Shown here: positions 26,365 through 35,163 of the stretch, one piece after another | Numbering within the stretch: the stretch's first letter is position 1 | Layout of the letters: every line of letters begins with the position of its first letter | Assembly: GCA_019745505.1 (NCBI GenBank) | Contig: JAIETE010000299.1 | Coordinates: 1 to 54,999 of the forward strand | Length of the DNA stretch: 54,999 bases | DNA from: Candidatus Obscuribacterales bacterium | GTDB taxonomy: Bacteria; Cyanobacteriota; Vampirovibrionia; Obscuribacterales; Obscuribacteraceae | Direction of reading: 5' to 3' | Position numbers and translations under genes: made by a program | The notes under the pieces: model-generated | What the model saw: the letters and a program-made list of their open reading frames with translations, nothing else | Told to the model about the DNA's origin: nothing | The model's database searches: none

Positions 26365-26775
26365 CTATCCACTCACCTTCGAGCAAGCCGGCTCGTTTGC
26401 CTCTCGAAGAAAGCTCAACACCCTATTCAAGATTTCATCACGAATAGCTCGCACGTCTTCAACCGACTTGCCTTTTGGATCCCGAATTGCCCAGTCCTCG
26501 CGTTTCAACCCCGGAACAAATGGACAGGATTCACCGCATCCCATTGTAATCAGCACATTTGCTTGCGACGCCAATTCGTCTGTAAGCTTTTGCGGTTTTA
26601 CTGCAGCCAGGTCAATCCCGACTTCATTCATGGCATCCACAACACACGGGTGAACGCAGTCGGCAGGCTCTGTGCCTGCCGATATTGCATGCGACTTTTC
26701 GGCATACTTGTTGAAAAATGCAGCCGCCATCTGCGAACGTCCGGCATTGTGAACACAGGCAAAAATTACTTTCAC
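26365..26775 (-). CDS. arsC: Arsenate reductase, low-molecular-weight phosphatase type
   Basis: 136 residues from a GTG at 26775 that overlaps the arsI stop as GTGA, with AAAAAGGA 9 nt upstream; an ATG at 26784 is possible but sits directly against that site. Reduces arsenate to arsenite in the cytoplasm. Active-site loop CVHNAGRS gives nucleophile Cys7 and Arg13; acid Asp99 sits in IRDPKG. Further cysteines in GCGESCPF (Cys80, Cys84) would relay electrons, as in thioredoxin- or thiol-linked enzymes of this class. An extra C-terminal Cys is present. Confidence 0.92.
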   Translation of the reverse strand: MKVIFACVHNAGRSQMAAAFFNKYAEKSHAISAGTEPADCVHPCVVDAMNEVGIDLAAVKPQKLTDELASQANVLITMGCGESCPFVPGLKREDWAIRDPKGKSVEDVRAIRDEILNRVLSFLREANEPACSKVSG

Positions 26776-27263
26776 GAGCCGCATTCCTTTTTAGATGATG
26801 AAGGTGAGCCGAACGAAATCGGAATCACATCCGAAGAAGGTGCACAACAAGCAGAATTCGACTTTGCGCGCTGATCGAAGGCGGCATCCTCACCGTAAGT
26901 CGTAGCCGAACCAATAGTGTAGAAACTTTCCCAGGCTATGCCTTGAGGATCATGCACCCACGTCTTGTCTGACTTTGCATAACAGCAAGTTGTCTGCTCT
27001 TGCTCGAGGATGGGCTCTTGAGCGTTTTTCAGCCTGAGCGAGATCTCCTTCAAGGACTCTTCATCATCGACCTGAATGCCCAGGTGGTCGAGCCCCGGTT
27101 CTCTGCCACGATTGGAAATCGCGAAATTGATGCGGGGATCATCAAGCATCCATTTAGCATAATCTTCCTTTATGACAGCAGGCTCTGAATTGAAAAAGGT
27201 GGTGTAAAACTTGATCGACTGCTCTATATCCGATACAGCCACATGGACATGAAATCTCTTCAT
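26772..27263 (-). CDS. arsI: ArsI/CadI-family dioxygenase-like protein (C-As lyase)
   Basis: 163 residues from the ATG at 27263, which overlaps the arsR stop; an ATG six bases upstream is an alternative. Vicinal-oxygen-chelate fold with the ArsI signature: metal ligands His6 (RFHVHVAV), His60 (DHLGIQV) and Glu112 (WESF), and the substrate-binding vicinal pair Cys93-Cys94 in TTCCYAKSDKTWVHDP. Known ArsI enzymes cleave the carbon-arsenic bond of trivalent methylarsenicals and roxarsone-type aromatics with Fe(II) and O2; CadI is a related cadmium-induced protein. A Cys-Cys pair is also present in the C-terminal tail (SACCAPSS). Confidence 0.9.
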   Translation of the reverse strand: MKRFHVHVAVSDIEQSIKFYTTFFNSEPAVIKEDYAKWMLDDPRINFAISNRGREPGLDHLGIQVDDEESLKEISLRLKNAQEPILEQEQTTCCYAKSDKTWVHDPQGIAWESFYTIGSATTYGEDAAFDQRAKSNSACCAPSSDVIPISFGSPSSSKKECGS

Positions 27264-27562
27264 CAGCATTTACCTCGCTCTTCAGCACAGCAATTCTCAA
27301 GCAAGTAGGACATCAGATCGCGCATTCGCTCGAAGTTGGCAGAGTAAATGATCGATCGTCCTTCGCGCTTGGAAATAATCAGATTGGCACTAGTTAGTTC
27401 TTTCAAGTGAAAGGACATCGTGGCGGGCGGAATCGCAAAATGCGAGCTTAAATCACCAGCAGCCATCCCCGCCTGCCCCTTTCTCACGAGCAACCGAAAT
27501 ATCTGCAACCGTGTCTCTTGTGCCAGCGCCGAGAGGGCGCCAACCGCCTGTGCCATTTCCAT
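27263..27562 (-). CDS. arsR: ArsR-family arsenic-responsive repressor
   Basis: 99 residues: winged helix with LSSHFAIPPATMSFHLKELT as the recognition region. The C-terminal ENCCAEERGKC places Cys91, Cys92 and Cys99, a late three-Cys site like that of the Acidithiobacillus ArsR rather than the ELCVCDL helix site of the classic protein. It should leave the DNA on binding As(III). The ATG at 27562 coincides with the predicted transcription start, implying a leaderless mRNA; an in-frame ATG at 27556 is the alternative. First gene of arsR-arsI-arsC-unknown, all overlapping or within 12 bp. Confidence 0.93.
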   Translation of the reverse strand: MEMAQAVGALSALAQETRLQIFRLLVRKGQAGMAAGDLSSHFAIPPATMSFHLKELTSANLIISKREGRSIIYSANFERMRDLMSYLLENCCAEERGKC

Positions 27563-27597
27563 ATTTCCAATATAATGGAAATATCCCCAGAAGTCAA
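27561..27597 (-). promoter_or_regulatory. ars promoter with ArsR operator
   Basis: Minus-strand -35 TTGACT (27597-27592), exactly 17-bp spacer, -10 TATATT (27574-27569), predicted start at or next to A27562. A perfect 9-bp inverted repeat, ATATTTCCA-N6-TGGAAATAT (27561-27584), covers the -10 and half the spacer, so bound repressor would block RNA polymerase. The arms resemble known ArsR/SmtB sites in being AT-rich with a central spacer. Confidence 0.8.
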
Positions 27598-27651
27598 CCT
27601 AATTTCTCCTGTTGTTCACGAACAGCTAGCAACCCGGCATTCTTATATAGA

Positions 27652-29457
27652 TCAACGCCTGAATTTCTTCGACTCTTCCAATTTGCCCTGGGCTTCCAGA
27701 GAATCGGCAAGACAGTTGGAAGCCTTACTGAAAACAGTCTCGAATTCTTCAGGATCCATCGGGTCCTTAACCGATGCGTAGAAGTCGACAGCGCGACGGA
27801 ATTGCTGCTCTGCGTCGGGAAATTTCTTCTGCATCATATTCAGGCGTCCGTAGCATTCGCACACATCAGCAACCAGAGCTTGATACGGCTCGTTAAGCTG
27901 CTCTGCCAGTTCGACTGCCTCATCGAGAACATATACGGCAGTGGAAAAATCTTTCTTAGCCATATAGACCTCGGCCAGTTTCTTCATAACACCAACGCGA
28001 TGGGCCGTCGATACCAAAACCAGGTCGCTCACATCGCTAAGTGTAGCCGAGTCAGCTCCTTTAGGCGCGACGTCATAATCCTCCGGAGACGGAGTAGTCA
28101 TCGAGGAAGGAGCCTCTCCCTGCACAAGACCGGAAAGCTTTGAAAAACCAATAAACGGCTTGTCCTCTTGCTTATCCAGAGCAGACAGCGCCTTCTTGTA
28201 TAAATCGATCGCTTCATCGAATTTGTTTTGCTTGAAACAGAGGTCCCCTTGCCGGATGGAACGCTGAGGACTGAGCAATTCCATGGTCGCCTTCATAATC
28301 TCCTCGAGACCGGGAACTGCCATTGATGTCCCAATTTGAAACATCTTTGCGTGCGCGTCTTCCGCTTCGGCATAACGACCGGTAGTTTCATACAATTGAG
28401 AAAGAGCCATCCATCCCGAAGTCTTTAACGGCTCGCGCATAGCTTCCAAACCAGCGACATTCCCGAGGGGATACGATTCGGCAACAGCCATAGCGAAATT
28501 CAGCACCATCTCTGCTTCTTCATGAAACTCTTCATGCAAGCAAGTTTGCCCTAGCTCGATGATATTGTGAATTGCGTGATAGCCATCCATGCCATCATCC
28601 AGGCCTTCATACATCAAACTGCGCTGCCATTCCGACATAGGCAATTCTATGGTCATATCCTCTTCGATAAGGAATTGACGCCGCTTAAGCCCTTCTTCGA
28701 CATCGGCATTACAAATGTCGTGCCTGGACAGCACATCAGCTAATTCAGCGCGCCACGAGCCGCCAGTCAGCGCACGATTGATCGCAATGTACAGCAAGAC
28801 ATCTTTCAAAAGACCTCTATCAAGTGGAAAAAATCCAATCGAGTTTTTCCTGAAACGGCGAGCTTCGCGCTTGGGCGGATCGACAAAATTGGACTTGCAA
28901 AATTCGCATATAGTCGCGCTCGAATCACTCTTCTCACGGCAAAACTTGCATTCTCTGCCATCCGCTTGCCGCTTGATGCGTGTCTCGTATGCGTCATTCA
29001 TACTTTCTTTCGTAAACTTCAAAACTCTCAGTTTCGGGGTATCCAGCATAGGATCAATGTCGACGCCGGCATCTTTCAGATGCAAGAGAATTTCCCGAAT
29101 GATAGATCTTTCTTGCACCATAGGAGGGCGTTCCAATCCAACATTCGATTCATTGAACTGGCGCTCGGATTCTTCATCGCGCTCGTACATGGCCATCGTC
29201 GGCATTCGTCCGCGCATGTGCAATCCATCAAGGAGATGCTTCTTGAAATTCGACTCAGGAAGCATCTCGATTAGGGTGTTCAGTTTTGGCACCCAACGGC
29301 GAGCAGCGTCGAATCTCGACTCAGGGCCGAAGAATGGATCTTTTCGCTGTTCGCCCAAAAGAAGATCGTTTCTGCAAAATCGACAGTAGATAGCTGCTTC
29401 ATCAATGCAGCCACTGCAACGGTGACACCATTTGTAGTTTCGATTTTCCAGCTTCAT
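27652..29457 (-). CDS. Zinc-ribbon and tetratricopeptide-repeat protein
   Basis: About 601 residues from the ATG at 29457, where family-like sequence begins; the frame is open to 29610 but those 51 codons look unrelated. Residues about 10-30 hold a Cys-rich ribbon (WCHRCSGCIDEAAIYCRFC) and about 195-215 a second one (ECKFCREKSDSSATICEFC). The C-terminal 300 residues carry several TPR-like helix pairs (LCFKQNKFDEAIDLYKKALS, KDFSTAVYVLDEAVELAEQ, KKFPDAEQQFRRAVDFYAS). It is cytoplasmic and probably an adaptor. It lies 62 bp after two kinase genes on the same strand, so it may be a target or partner of those kinases. Confidence 0.85.
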   Translation of the reverse strand: MKLENRNYKWCHRCSGCIDEAAIYCRFCRNDLLLGEQRKDPFFGPESRFDAARRWVPKLNTLIEMLPESNFKKHLLDGLHMRGRMPTMAMYERDEESERQFNESNVGLERPPMVQERSIIREILLHLKDAGVDIDPMLDTPKLRVLKFTKESMNDAYETRIKRQADGRECKFCREKSDSSATICEFCKSNFVDPPKREARRFRKNSIGFFPLDRGLLKDVLLYIAINRALTGGSWRAELADVLSRHDICNADVEEGLKRRQFLIEEDMTIELPMSEWQRSLMYEGLDDGMDGYHAIHNIIELGQTCLHEEFHEEAEMVLNFAMAVAESYPLGNVAGLEAMREPLKTSGWMALSQLYETTGRYAEAEDAHAKMFQIGTSMAVPGLEEIMKATMELLSPQRSIRQGDLCFKQNKFDEAIDLYKKALSALDKQEDKPFIGFSKLSGLVQGEAPSSMTTPSPEDYDVAPKGADSATLSDVSDLVLVSTAHRVGVMKKLAEVYMAKKDFSTAVYVLDEAVELAEQLNEPYQALVADVCECYGRLNMMQKKFPDAEQQFRRAVDFYASVKDPMDPEEFETVFSKASNCLADSLEAQGKLEESKKFRR

Positions 29458-29672
29458 AACGCTATGAGATGCCTGTTTGCCCGGGATTCCTTTTAGAAAG
29501 AGCTTGCGTGCGGCTATGCTCCGTCCCAAATTAGAGCACAAAAGAAGCATTTTCGGCAGAAATAGAGCCATCAAGCAATGTTGACAAGGGAAGAATACCA
29601 GACACCTCACTTGTCAACACTTAGTCCAGCAATCACTCAAAACAACCTGACTGTTCGCTCGCGGTGCCCTTG

Positions 29673-31808
29673 CTAATTACTTATGAATTTGCGCACGGCT
29701 TCCACACCGGAGCGGTTCTCCGCACGTTCTTCCTGGTGCGATTTGTGCCGGTCAAAGAAATATTTCTTGCTCAGTGTGCGAATGTCTTCCTCGGACCACC
29801 CTTCTGTAGTCAAAGACAATTCGCGCAGCTTTTTGAACTTCGCAAGAGTAGGAATGCACCTGCCGGTTAGTCCACAATCGACTACTTTCAAGCTGTTTAA
29901 ATTTTGCAGCGCCAGAAGCTTCTGCAGATTCGCATCGTTGAAGTTTGGAGAAGAGTCGACCGTTATGTGCCTCAAATTTGTCAACTTACCCAATGACTCG
30001 ATGTCCCGATTCGTCAATCCAAAACCTCTGGTGTCGTCCGGTTTTCTGATGCCTTTGTAGATAACGTTGTTGATTGACTTTGAATGGTCGAGAGCGTCGA
30101 AAACTCGGTAGGCATCAGGGACCGGACCAAATGAAATGAATCGCAAATTCTTCAGGCGCTCAATTTTCAAAATTTCTGATGAAGGCACTCTGGTTTGCGC
30201 AACTTCCAGATAGGTGATTGTTTTCGATTTGTAGAGCGGCTCCAATGAAGTCACGCTGGTCGAGTCCAATCCCACCTGCTCCAGAAAAGGTATCTTTTCC
30301 AAAATCTTGATGTAGTGATCGGTGATCTGCTTGAAATTGTTGAAATCAATCCGATGGAATTTCAAGCCCGTAAGATTCTTCAGAGTGTGCTCATTGGAGG
30401 CAGCAATATCATTTAGCCTGTAAGTGATTTTCGAATCAGGTGGAACTATTACCTTTCCGGACGCTAAGTAGCGACGATGGTCAATATGAAGCAAACCAAA
30501 ATCATCAGGGAATTTCAGTACGGTGGTCTTGCCTGAAGGGACTGTCTCGACTAAAACCTGTGGAATATCGCTTTTGGAACTCAGGGGGTTAGGCGCCTTG
30601 ACTAAAAGAGTCGCTTCTTCATTTGGCGATGGAGGCCTTCTCCTCTTCGGAGCACTGCCGATGTCTTGGTCGCTGACAGCGAATGGATTCTCGCTACCAA
30701 CAACATCAATCCGCTTTTTCACTTTCGACGGAGCGAAGAAACGAGGATAGAGAAAAACCCGATCGAAGAGCGCTGTCGCTGAGACGAAAAACGCTATAGT
30801 GGCCAATGCAAGAATCGCCTTATGAGAGACTTTAAGGTCCTTCTTCTCAGTTCGTGATTCCTTCACCTCTTTAACAGGCAGACCGATTTCCGGCTTCTGG
30901 AGCGACATGAAGTCTCTTGCTACAGCCCCCAGGTCCTGATAGCGCTCATCAGGATCTACGGACAGCATCTTTCGAATGATGTGTTCCAGCACATCAGGAA
31001 ATTCACGGCCGAGAGTAGCTTGCTTCAGACTGAGTGGTTCTTCCGATAGACGCTTGAGCATGGTCGACATCGCTGTTTCACCAAGAAAAGGTGGCGTACC
31101 TGTAAGACATTCATAGAGCACGCAGCCTAGCGAATAAATGTCAGAACGTCGATCAACACCAGCTCCTTTGCACTGCTCCGGACTCATATAAACAGGGCTG
31201 CCAAAGATTTCGCCAGTTCTTGTAAGCGATTGAATCTCACCATCCTCAGACTGCGTGAGCTTGGCAATTCCGAAATCGACAATCTTTACCATTCCTTCGC
31301 ACGGTTGCTTATCGGCATGCAAAAGCATTATGTTTCCCGGCTTTATGTCGCGATGCACGACACCCTTCGCATGCGCATACGCCAAACCGAAGCAAAGTTG
31401 AATTGCCAGACTGACAACAAAGTCGATTGGAAGAGTGTCTCGCTCTTTGAGAATATCAGCAAGCGTGCTTCCTTCAACAAGGTCCATGATCAAATATGGC
31501 TGTTCGTCTTCCAGCAAACCAAATCCGTGGACACCGACAAGATTAGGATGTTGCAGTTGTGCTGCTGCGCGCGCTTCCAGGTTGAATCTTCGAGAGGAAG
31601 CCTCGGACCTTTGTTGCAAGTCCAATGCCTTCAAGGCAAAGTCCTTACCCAAGAACAGCTGATGAACTCGGTACACCGACCCCATTCCGCCGCGCCCGAT
31701 CAGAGACACTATCTGATATTTATTGTCAACCAATTCTCCGGGAGCAAAACTTCTCCATTCCACTGAGGGAATTTCCTGAGAAATAGTCTTGTCTTGCTCA
31801 TCTTCCAT
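29673..31808 (-). CDS. Membrane Ser/Thr protein kinase with LRR-like C-terminal region
   Basis: 711 residues. Intact kinase: LIGRGGMGSVYR, Lys60, HRD Asp154 (VVHRDIKPGNIM), DFG 178-180, GEIFGSPVYMSPEQC. Membrane helix near 333-358 (LALATIAFFVSATALFDRV). The tail of about 350 residues has the clearest leucine-rich units of the set: TYLEVAQTRVPS, LRFISFGPVP, LRHITVDSSPNF, LNSLKVVDCGLTG, LRELSLTTEGWSEEDI. Its kinase and tail are closest to the gene just upstream, indicating recent duplication. It is 9 bp downstream of that gene. Confidence 0.93.
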   Translation of the reverse strand: MEDEQDKTISQEIPSVEWRSFAPGELVDNKYQIVSLIGRGGMGSVYRVHQLFLGKDFALKALDLQQRSEASSRRFNLEARAAAQLQHPNLVGVHGFGLLEDEQPYLIMDLVEGSTLADILKERDTLPIDFVVSLAIQLCFGLAYAHAKGVVHRDIKPGNIMLLHADKQPCEGMVKIVDFGIAKLTQSEDGEIQSLTRTGEIFGSPVYMSPEQCKGAGVDRRSDIYSLGCVLYECLTGTPPFLGETAMSTMLKRLSEEPLSLKQATLGREFPDVLEHIIRKMLSVDPDERYQDLGAVARDFMSLQKPEIGLPVKEVKESRTEKKDLKVSHKAILALATIAFFVSATALFDRVFLYPRFFAPSKVKKRIDVVGSENPFAVSDQDIGSAPKRRRPPSPNEEATLLVKAPNPLSSKSDIPQVLVETVPSGKTTVLKFPDDFGLLHIDHRRYLASGKVIVPPDSKITYRLNDIAASNEHTLKNLTGLKFHRIDFNNFKQITDHYIKILEKIPFLEQVGLDSTSVTSLEPLYKSKTITYLEVAQTRVPSSEILKIERLKNLRFISFGPVPDAYRVFDALDHSKSINNVIYKGIRKPDDTRGFGLTNRDIESLGKLTNLRHITVDSSPNFNDANLQKLLALQNLNSLKVVDCGLTGRCIPTLAKFKKLRELSLTTEGWSEEDIRTLSKKYFFDRHKSHQEERAENRSGVEAVRKFISN

Positions 31809-31817
31809 TTTTAAAAA

Positions 31818-33923
31818 TCAACGATCCGTCTTTAATGGCTGCAAAATCTCCGACCATGTATTGTTTATCCCCTGCCTCATATCATCGCGGCTTCCGGACA
31901 CCTCGACCTTTTTGACAAACCTTCGCAACTCAGCGATTTCTTTTTCAGACCAACCTGCCCTTGAAATTTTGACCAGCTCTAAATTGGGAAATCGCCGGAA
32001 TGTCTTTAGCGATTTTGACGTGATACCACAATTGCGAAACACAATTGCTTTCAAATTTTTCAGTGGGACCAGCTTCTCGAAATCATCATCAGTAAACGAC
32101 ACGGCGCTCTCGATTCCTAGACCGTCGATATTTCTCAATTTCGCCAATTTATTTGCGTCAATTTGCTTTATCAGATGTCCATCTTTATCTTGTTCAGCCT
32201 TAGCAGCCTTAAAATGAATTCGTTGAATCTTGGAAGAAGCAAGCACCTCGAAGAGAGGATTGGGATTTTTTGTTGGACCGAAAGTAAGATAAGTCAACTG
32301 CTTTAGTCTTCGCAATTTCAAAAGCTCTGATATCGGGATCAAGGTGTTCATAACTTCAAGCCCAGAAAGAACGTCGTTATCGTACAGGGACTGCAAAGAA
32401 TCCACCTCTGCTCCTTCAATCTTCAAGGCCTGCAGGCGAGGAATATTCTTGAGAATCGCAATTGAGTCATTAGTAACGGCAACCGAACTGCCGTAAGCCA
32501 ATAGCGCAAATTTTTGCCCCGTCAAATTCTTTAGTAAATTCGGATCCGCACTCGCGGACTTGTTTAGATACAAGATTATTGATGAAGCAGACGGCAGCAG
32601 AATTTTCCCTGTCGCCGGAGCGAGAGGTTCGTTATTGACGCTGATGTCGCCAACCCTGTAAGGGCAGACAAGATACTGCCTAACACCAGACTTAGTCTGA
32701 ATGGTCTTAAGATATGGGTACTGCGGATCCTGCCGACCCAGCTCTTCTCTTATTTTCTTCGTCGCGCTGTTAGACTCGATAACAAGCGCATTCTGCTTAG
32801 CCAATTTGGTCTCTTTCAATTGTTTGATAGACATTTTGCCGAACTCGGCTTCAAGCTCTTCTTTCTCCAATCGCGCAGTGTCAATTTTGACTTGCTCAGG
32901 AAAAATCACATACGCATCGACGCCCATTGTGAAAACAACCGACAGCAGAGCCAGTGCCACCAACAGCGCATAAAACTCACGCCTGCGACTGCGCTCCTCA
33001 ATTTTCACAGGATTCTGGCCATCGACCGTGCCGCCATCGAGAGTTTGAACTGCCAGCAAATCTTTGACTACAGCGCCCAGCTCCTGGTAGCGCGCATCAG
33101 GCTCGAGGGCAAGCATTTTTCGTACGATGATCTCCAGCCCTTGCGGAAAGTCGCGCCCAAGCGAACCTTCTTTCAATGAAACAGGGGATTCGGACAAACG
33201 TTTCATCATTGTCGACATCGCAGTGTCACCGAAGAATGGCGGCGAGCCCGTCAGACATTCGAAGATAACGCAGCCGAGCGAGTAGATGTCGGAGCGCTTA
33301 TCGATTGGGTCACCCTTGCACTGCTCCGGGCTCATATACAGAGGACTTCCGAAAATCTCGCCGGTCTTTGTGAGATTTTGAATCTCCCCGCCGTCCGACT
33401 GAACCAGCTTCGCGATGCCGAAATCGACAATCTTGACGGTGCCTTCCCTGGGCTCTTGCTCCGGGTGCAAAAGCATGATGTTACCGGGCTTTATATCTCG
33501 GTGCACGACGCCTTTCTCATGCGCATACATGAGACCGAAGCAGAGTTGAATACATAATTCGATGACAAAGTCGGTTGGAAGAGAACCTTTATTTTTCAAA
33601 ACTTGCGAAAGCGGAACAACTTCAACAAAATCCATCACAAGATATGGTTGATCGACTCCGAATACACCAAAATCGTGCACTTCGACCAGGTTGGGATGTT
33701 GTAACTGAGAAGCTGTGCGCGCCTCTTGTTGAAACCTTCGAACAGCCGCATCGGTAGCTTGCTGCAAGTTCAAAACTTTCAAAGCGAAGTCCTTGCCGAG
33801 CATCTGCTGATGCACTCGATAGACCGCACCCATACCGCCTCTGCCAATCAGAGAAACGACCTTATAAATATCATTGATTATGGTGCCTGCAGTCAGTTCA
33901 GCTTCTGCATCAGATTGGAGCAC
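31818..33923 (-). CDS. Membrane Ser/Thr protein kinase with LRR-like tail, coupled to calpain-like genes
   Basis: 701 residues from a GTG at 33923 with AAGGA 8 nt upstream; a TTG at 33929 lies against that site. Kinase residues are complete: LIGRGGMGAVYR, Lys49, HRD Asp143, DFG 167-169, GEIFGSPLYMSPEQC. Membrane helix near 325-350 (LLVALALLSVVFTMGVDAYV). The LRR-like tail includes LTYLTFGPTKNPN, LKAIVFRNCGITS and LELVKISRAGWSEKEI. The start lies inside the end of the pseudo-calpain gene (14-bp overlap), so the two are translationally linked. Confidence 0.93.
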   Translation of the reverse strand: MLQSDAEAELTAGTIINDIYKVVSLIGRGGMGAVYRVHQQMLGKDFALKVLNLQQATDAAVRRFQQEARTASQLQHPNLVEVHDFGVFGVDQPYLVMDFVEVVPLSQVLKNKGSLPTDFVIELCIQLCFGLMYAHEKGVVHRDIKPGNIMLLHPEQEPREGTVKIVDFGIAKLVQSDGGEIQNLTKTGEIFGSPLYMSPEQCKGDPIDKRSDIYSLGCVIFECLTGSPPFFGDTAMSTMMKRLSESPVSLKEGSLGRDFPQGLEIIVRKMLALEPDARYQELGAVVKDLLAVQTLDGGTVDGQNPVKIEERSRRREFYALLVALALLSVVFTMGVDAYVIFPEQVKIDTARLEKEELEAEFGKMSIKQLKETKLAKQNALVIESNSATKKIREELGRQDPQYPYLKTIQTKSGVRQYLVCPYRVGDISVNNEPLAPATGKILLPSASSIILYLNKSASADPNLLKNLTGQKFALLAYGSSVAVTNDSIAILKNIPRLQALKIEGAEVDSLQSLYDNDVLSGLEVMNTLIPISELLKLRRLKQLTYLTFGPTKNPNPLFEVLASSKIQRIHFKAAKAEQDKDGHLIKQIDANKLAKLRNIDGLGIESAVSFTDDDFEKLVPLKNLKAIVFRNCGITSKSLKTFRRFPNLELVKISRAGWSEKEIAELRRFVKKVEVSGSRDDMRQGINNTWSEILQPLKTDR

Positions 33924-35151
33924 GGGCAACTTCCTTGAAGTTTTTTATGAAAAGCGCCACGTGCATTTTAAAATAACCATTATTGAGTTGTTCAAACCTT
34001 TTGTGTTGTGGATCGTCTTCCAGTCTAAACCGTCGCGAGTTGGGACCATGCGGGTTTCGCAAAGTGATCATGCCAGTGGCGGCATCAAATTCAGTAATAG
34101 TGTAGCCGGCAAACCCTTCGACCAACTCTGGTGCTGGAGGCGACTCGACGGAAAGACAAACCACAGGATGCTGCTTTTTAATGGCTTCCGAAATGAATTG
34201 GGATACGGCTTGCTCTGTTGTGTTATTAGCAAGAATTTTATCCGCGTGCGTTCCAGTCAGCAAAGACAGCCCGGCTTCAAGACTCATAGCAGTACTTTCT
34301 CTCACTGCACTATGAATCAAAGACGCCCAAAGAGCCTTGTCCTTCATTCGATACTTCTCCATACTGGCTGCAGTGATAATGTAGTCTCGGGCACTGTTAG
34401 GGAAGCGAACAATATAAGTTTCATCAGTTCCTGGACGGCGAATTGAGCCGGCCAGAAGTTCTTGCCCACGCGGCAGCAATGCTAAAGCCGCCATGGAGCA
34501 CTCCAATCCAGCGTCAGGATATCGCACATATGGAGTAATGCCATCGGGCCCATCTCCTGCTATTTGACTCGCCGCAAACACGAGGTCTCGCGGTCTAGAA
34601 CCGGCATGAATTGTTGTGGTCTTACTGGATGTCGTTGAGGTAGCAGAAGGCATTGAACCACCAGCAGTGCCTGTTGAACTGACGGCATTCTTAAGAGCCT
34701 GGCGCCCCTCTTCCGTCTGCATCAACTCATCGATACTCTTGCCTTTCAAGTGAGCCGGCAAGCCCGAGGGGGAACTGCTCGATGCCGCTGCGGCAGAGGG
34801 AGCATCTTCAGTAAATAACTTTTGAGCGTATACAGCTTCCGGACTGCTTGCGAAATTAGTGGTTATGTAGAGGCAAAGCTGTTTTGCTCGTGGCAGTCTG
34901 CCTGCAGCCTTATTGGCAGCAGCGGCATAGTAGTACAGTCGAGAGCTAGGCGCCGAGGACCTAATCAATACCTCATATGCCTCAGCAGACGGTACGTACT
35001 TTTTCTGCAAGTACAAAGAATGTGCATTACGGATAGCGGCTTCATCAGCTGGCGCAGCAGCGAGTGCTATGGTTTGTGTCAGTAGCACAGCAGATGCTGC
35101 AAATCCAGCAGCCACTAGATGCGTTATCGCCGTGCTTATTTTTGGTTTCAT
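33910..35151 (-). CDS. Secreted calpain-like pseudoprotease with TPR-like N-terminus
   Basis: 413 residues from the ATG at 35151, with AGAGAG 8 nt upstream (a GTG at 35157 is possible). Signal peptide about 1-33 (AGFAASAVLLTQTIALAAAP), TPR-like helices about 38-115, a low-complexity Ser/Ala linker, and a calpain-like domain aligned end to end with the upstream paralogue. In that alignment the nucleophile Cys becomes Ala214 (YPDAGLEC) and the catalytic His becomes Ala348 (FAGYTITEFD); only Asn366 in LRNPHG remains. The frame is otherwise intact, so it is a maintained protein without the active site: a likely inhibitor, decoy or substrate-binding partner. Confidence 0.85.
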   Translation of the reverse strand: MKPKISTAITHLVAAGFAASAVLLTQTIALAAAPADEAAIRNAHSLYLQKKYVPSAEAYEVLIRSSAPSSRLYYYAAAANKAAGRLPRAKQLCLYITTNFASSPEAVYAQKLFTEDAPSAAAASSSSPSGLPAHLKGKSIDELMQTEEGRQALKNAVSSTGTAGGSMPSATSTTSSKTTTIHAGSRPRDLVFAASQIAGDGPDGITPYVRYPDAGLECSMAALALLPRGQELLAGSIRRPGTDETYIVRFPNSARDYIITAASMEKYRMKDKALWASLIHSAVRESTAMSLEAGLSLLTGTHADKILANNTTEQAVSQFISEAIKKQHPVVCLSVESPPAPELVEGFAGYTITEFDAATGMITLRNPHGPNSRRFRLEDDPQHKRFEQLNNGYFKMHVALFIKNFKEVARAPI

Positions 35152-35163
35152 CAGCACAGCTCT

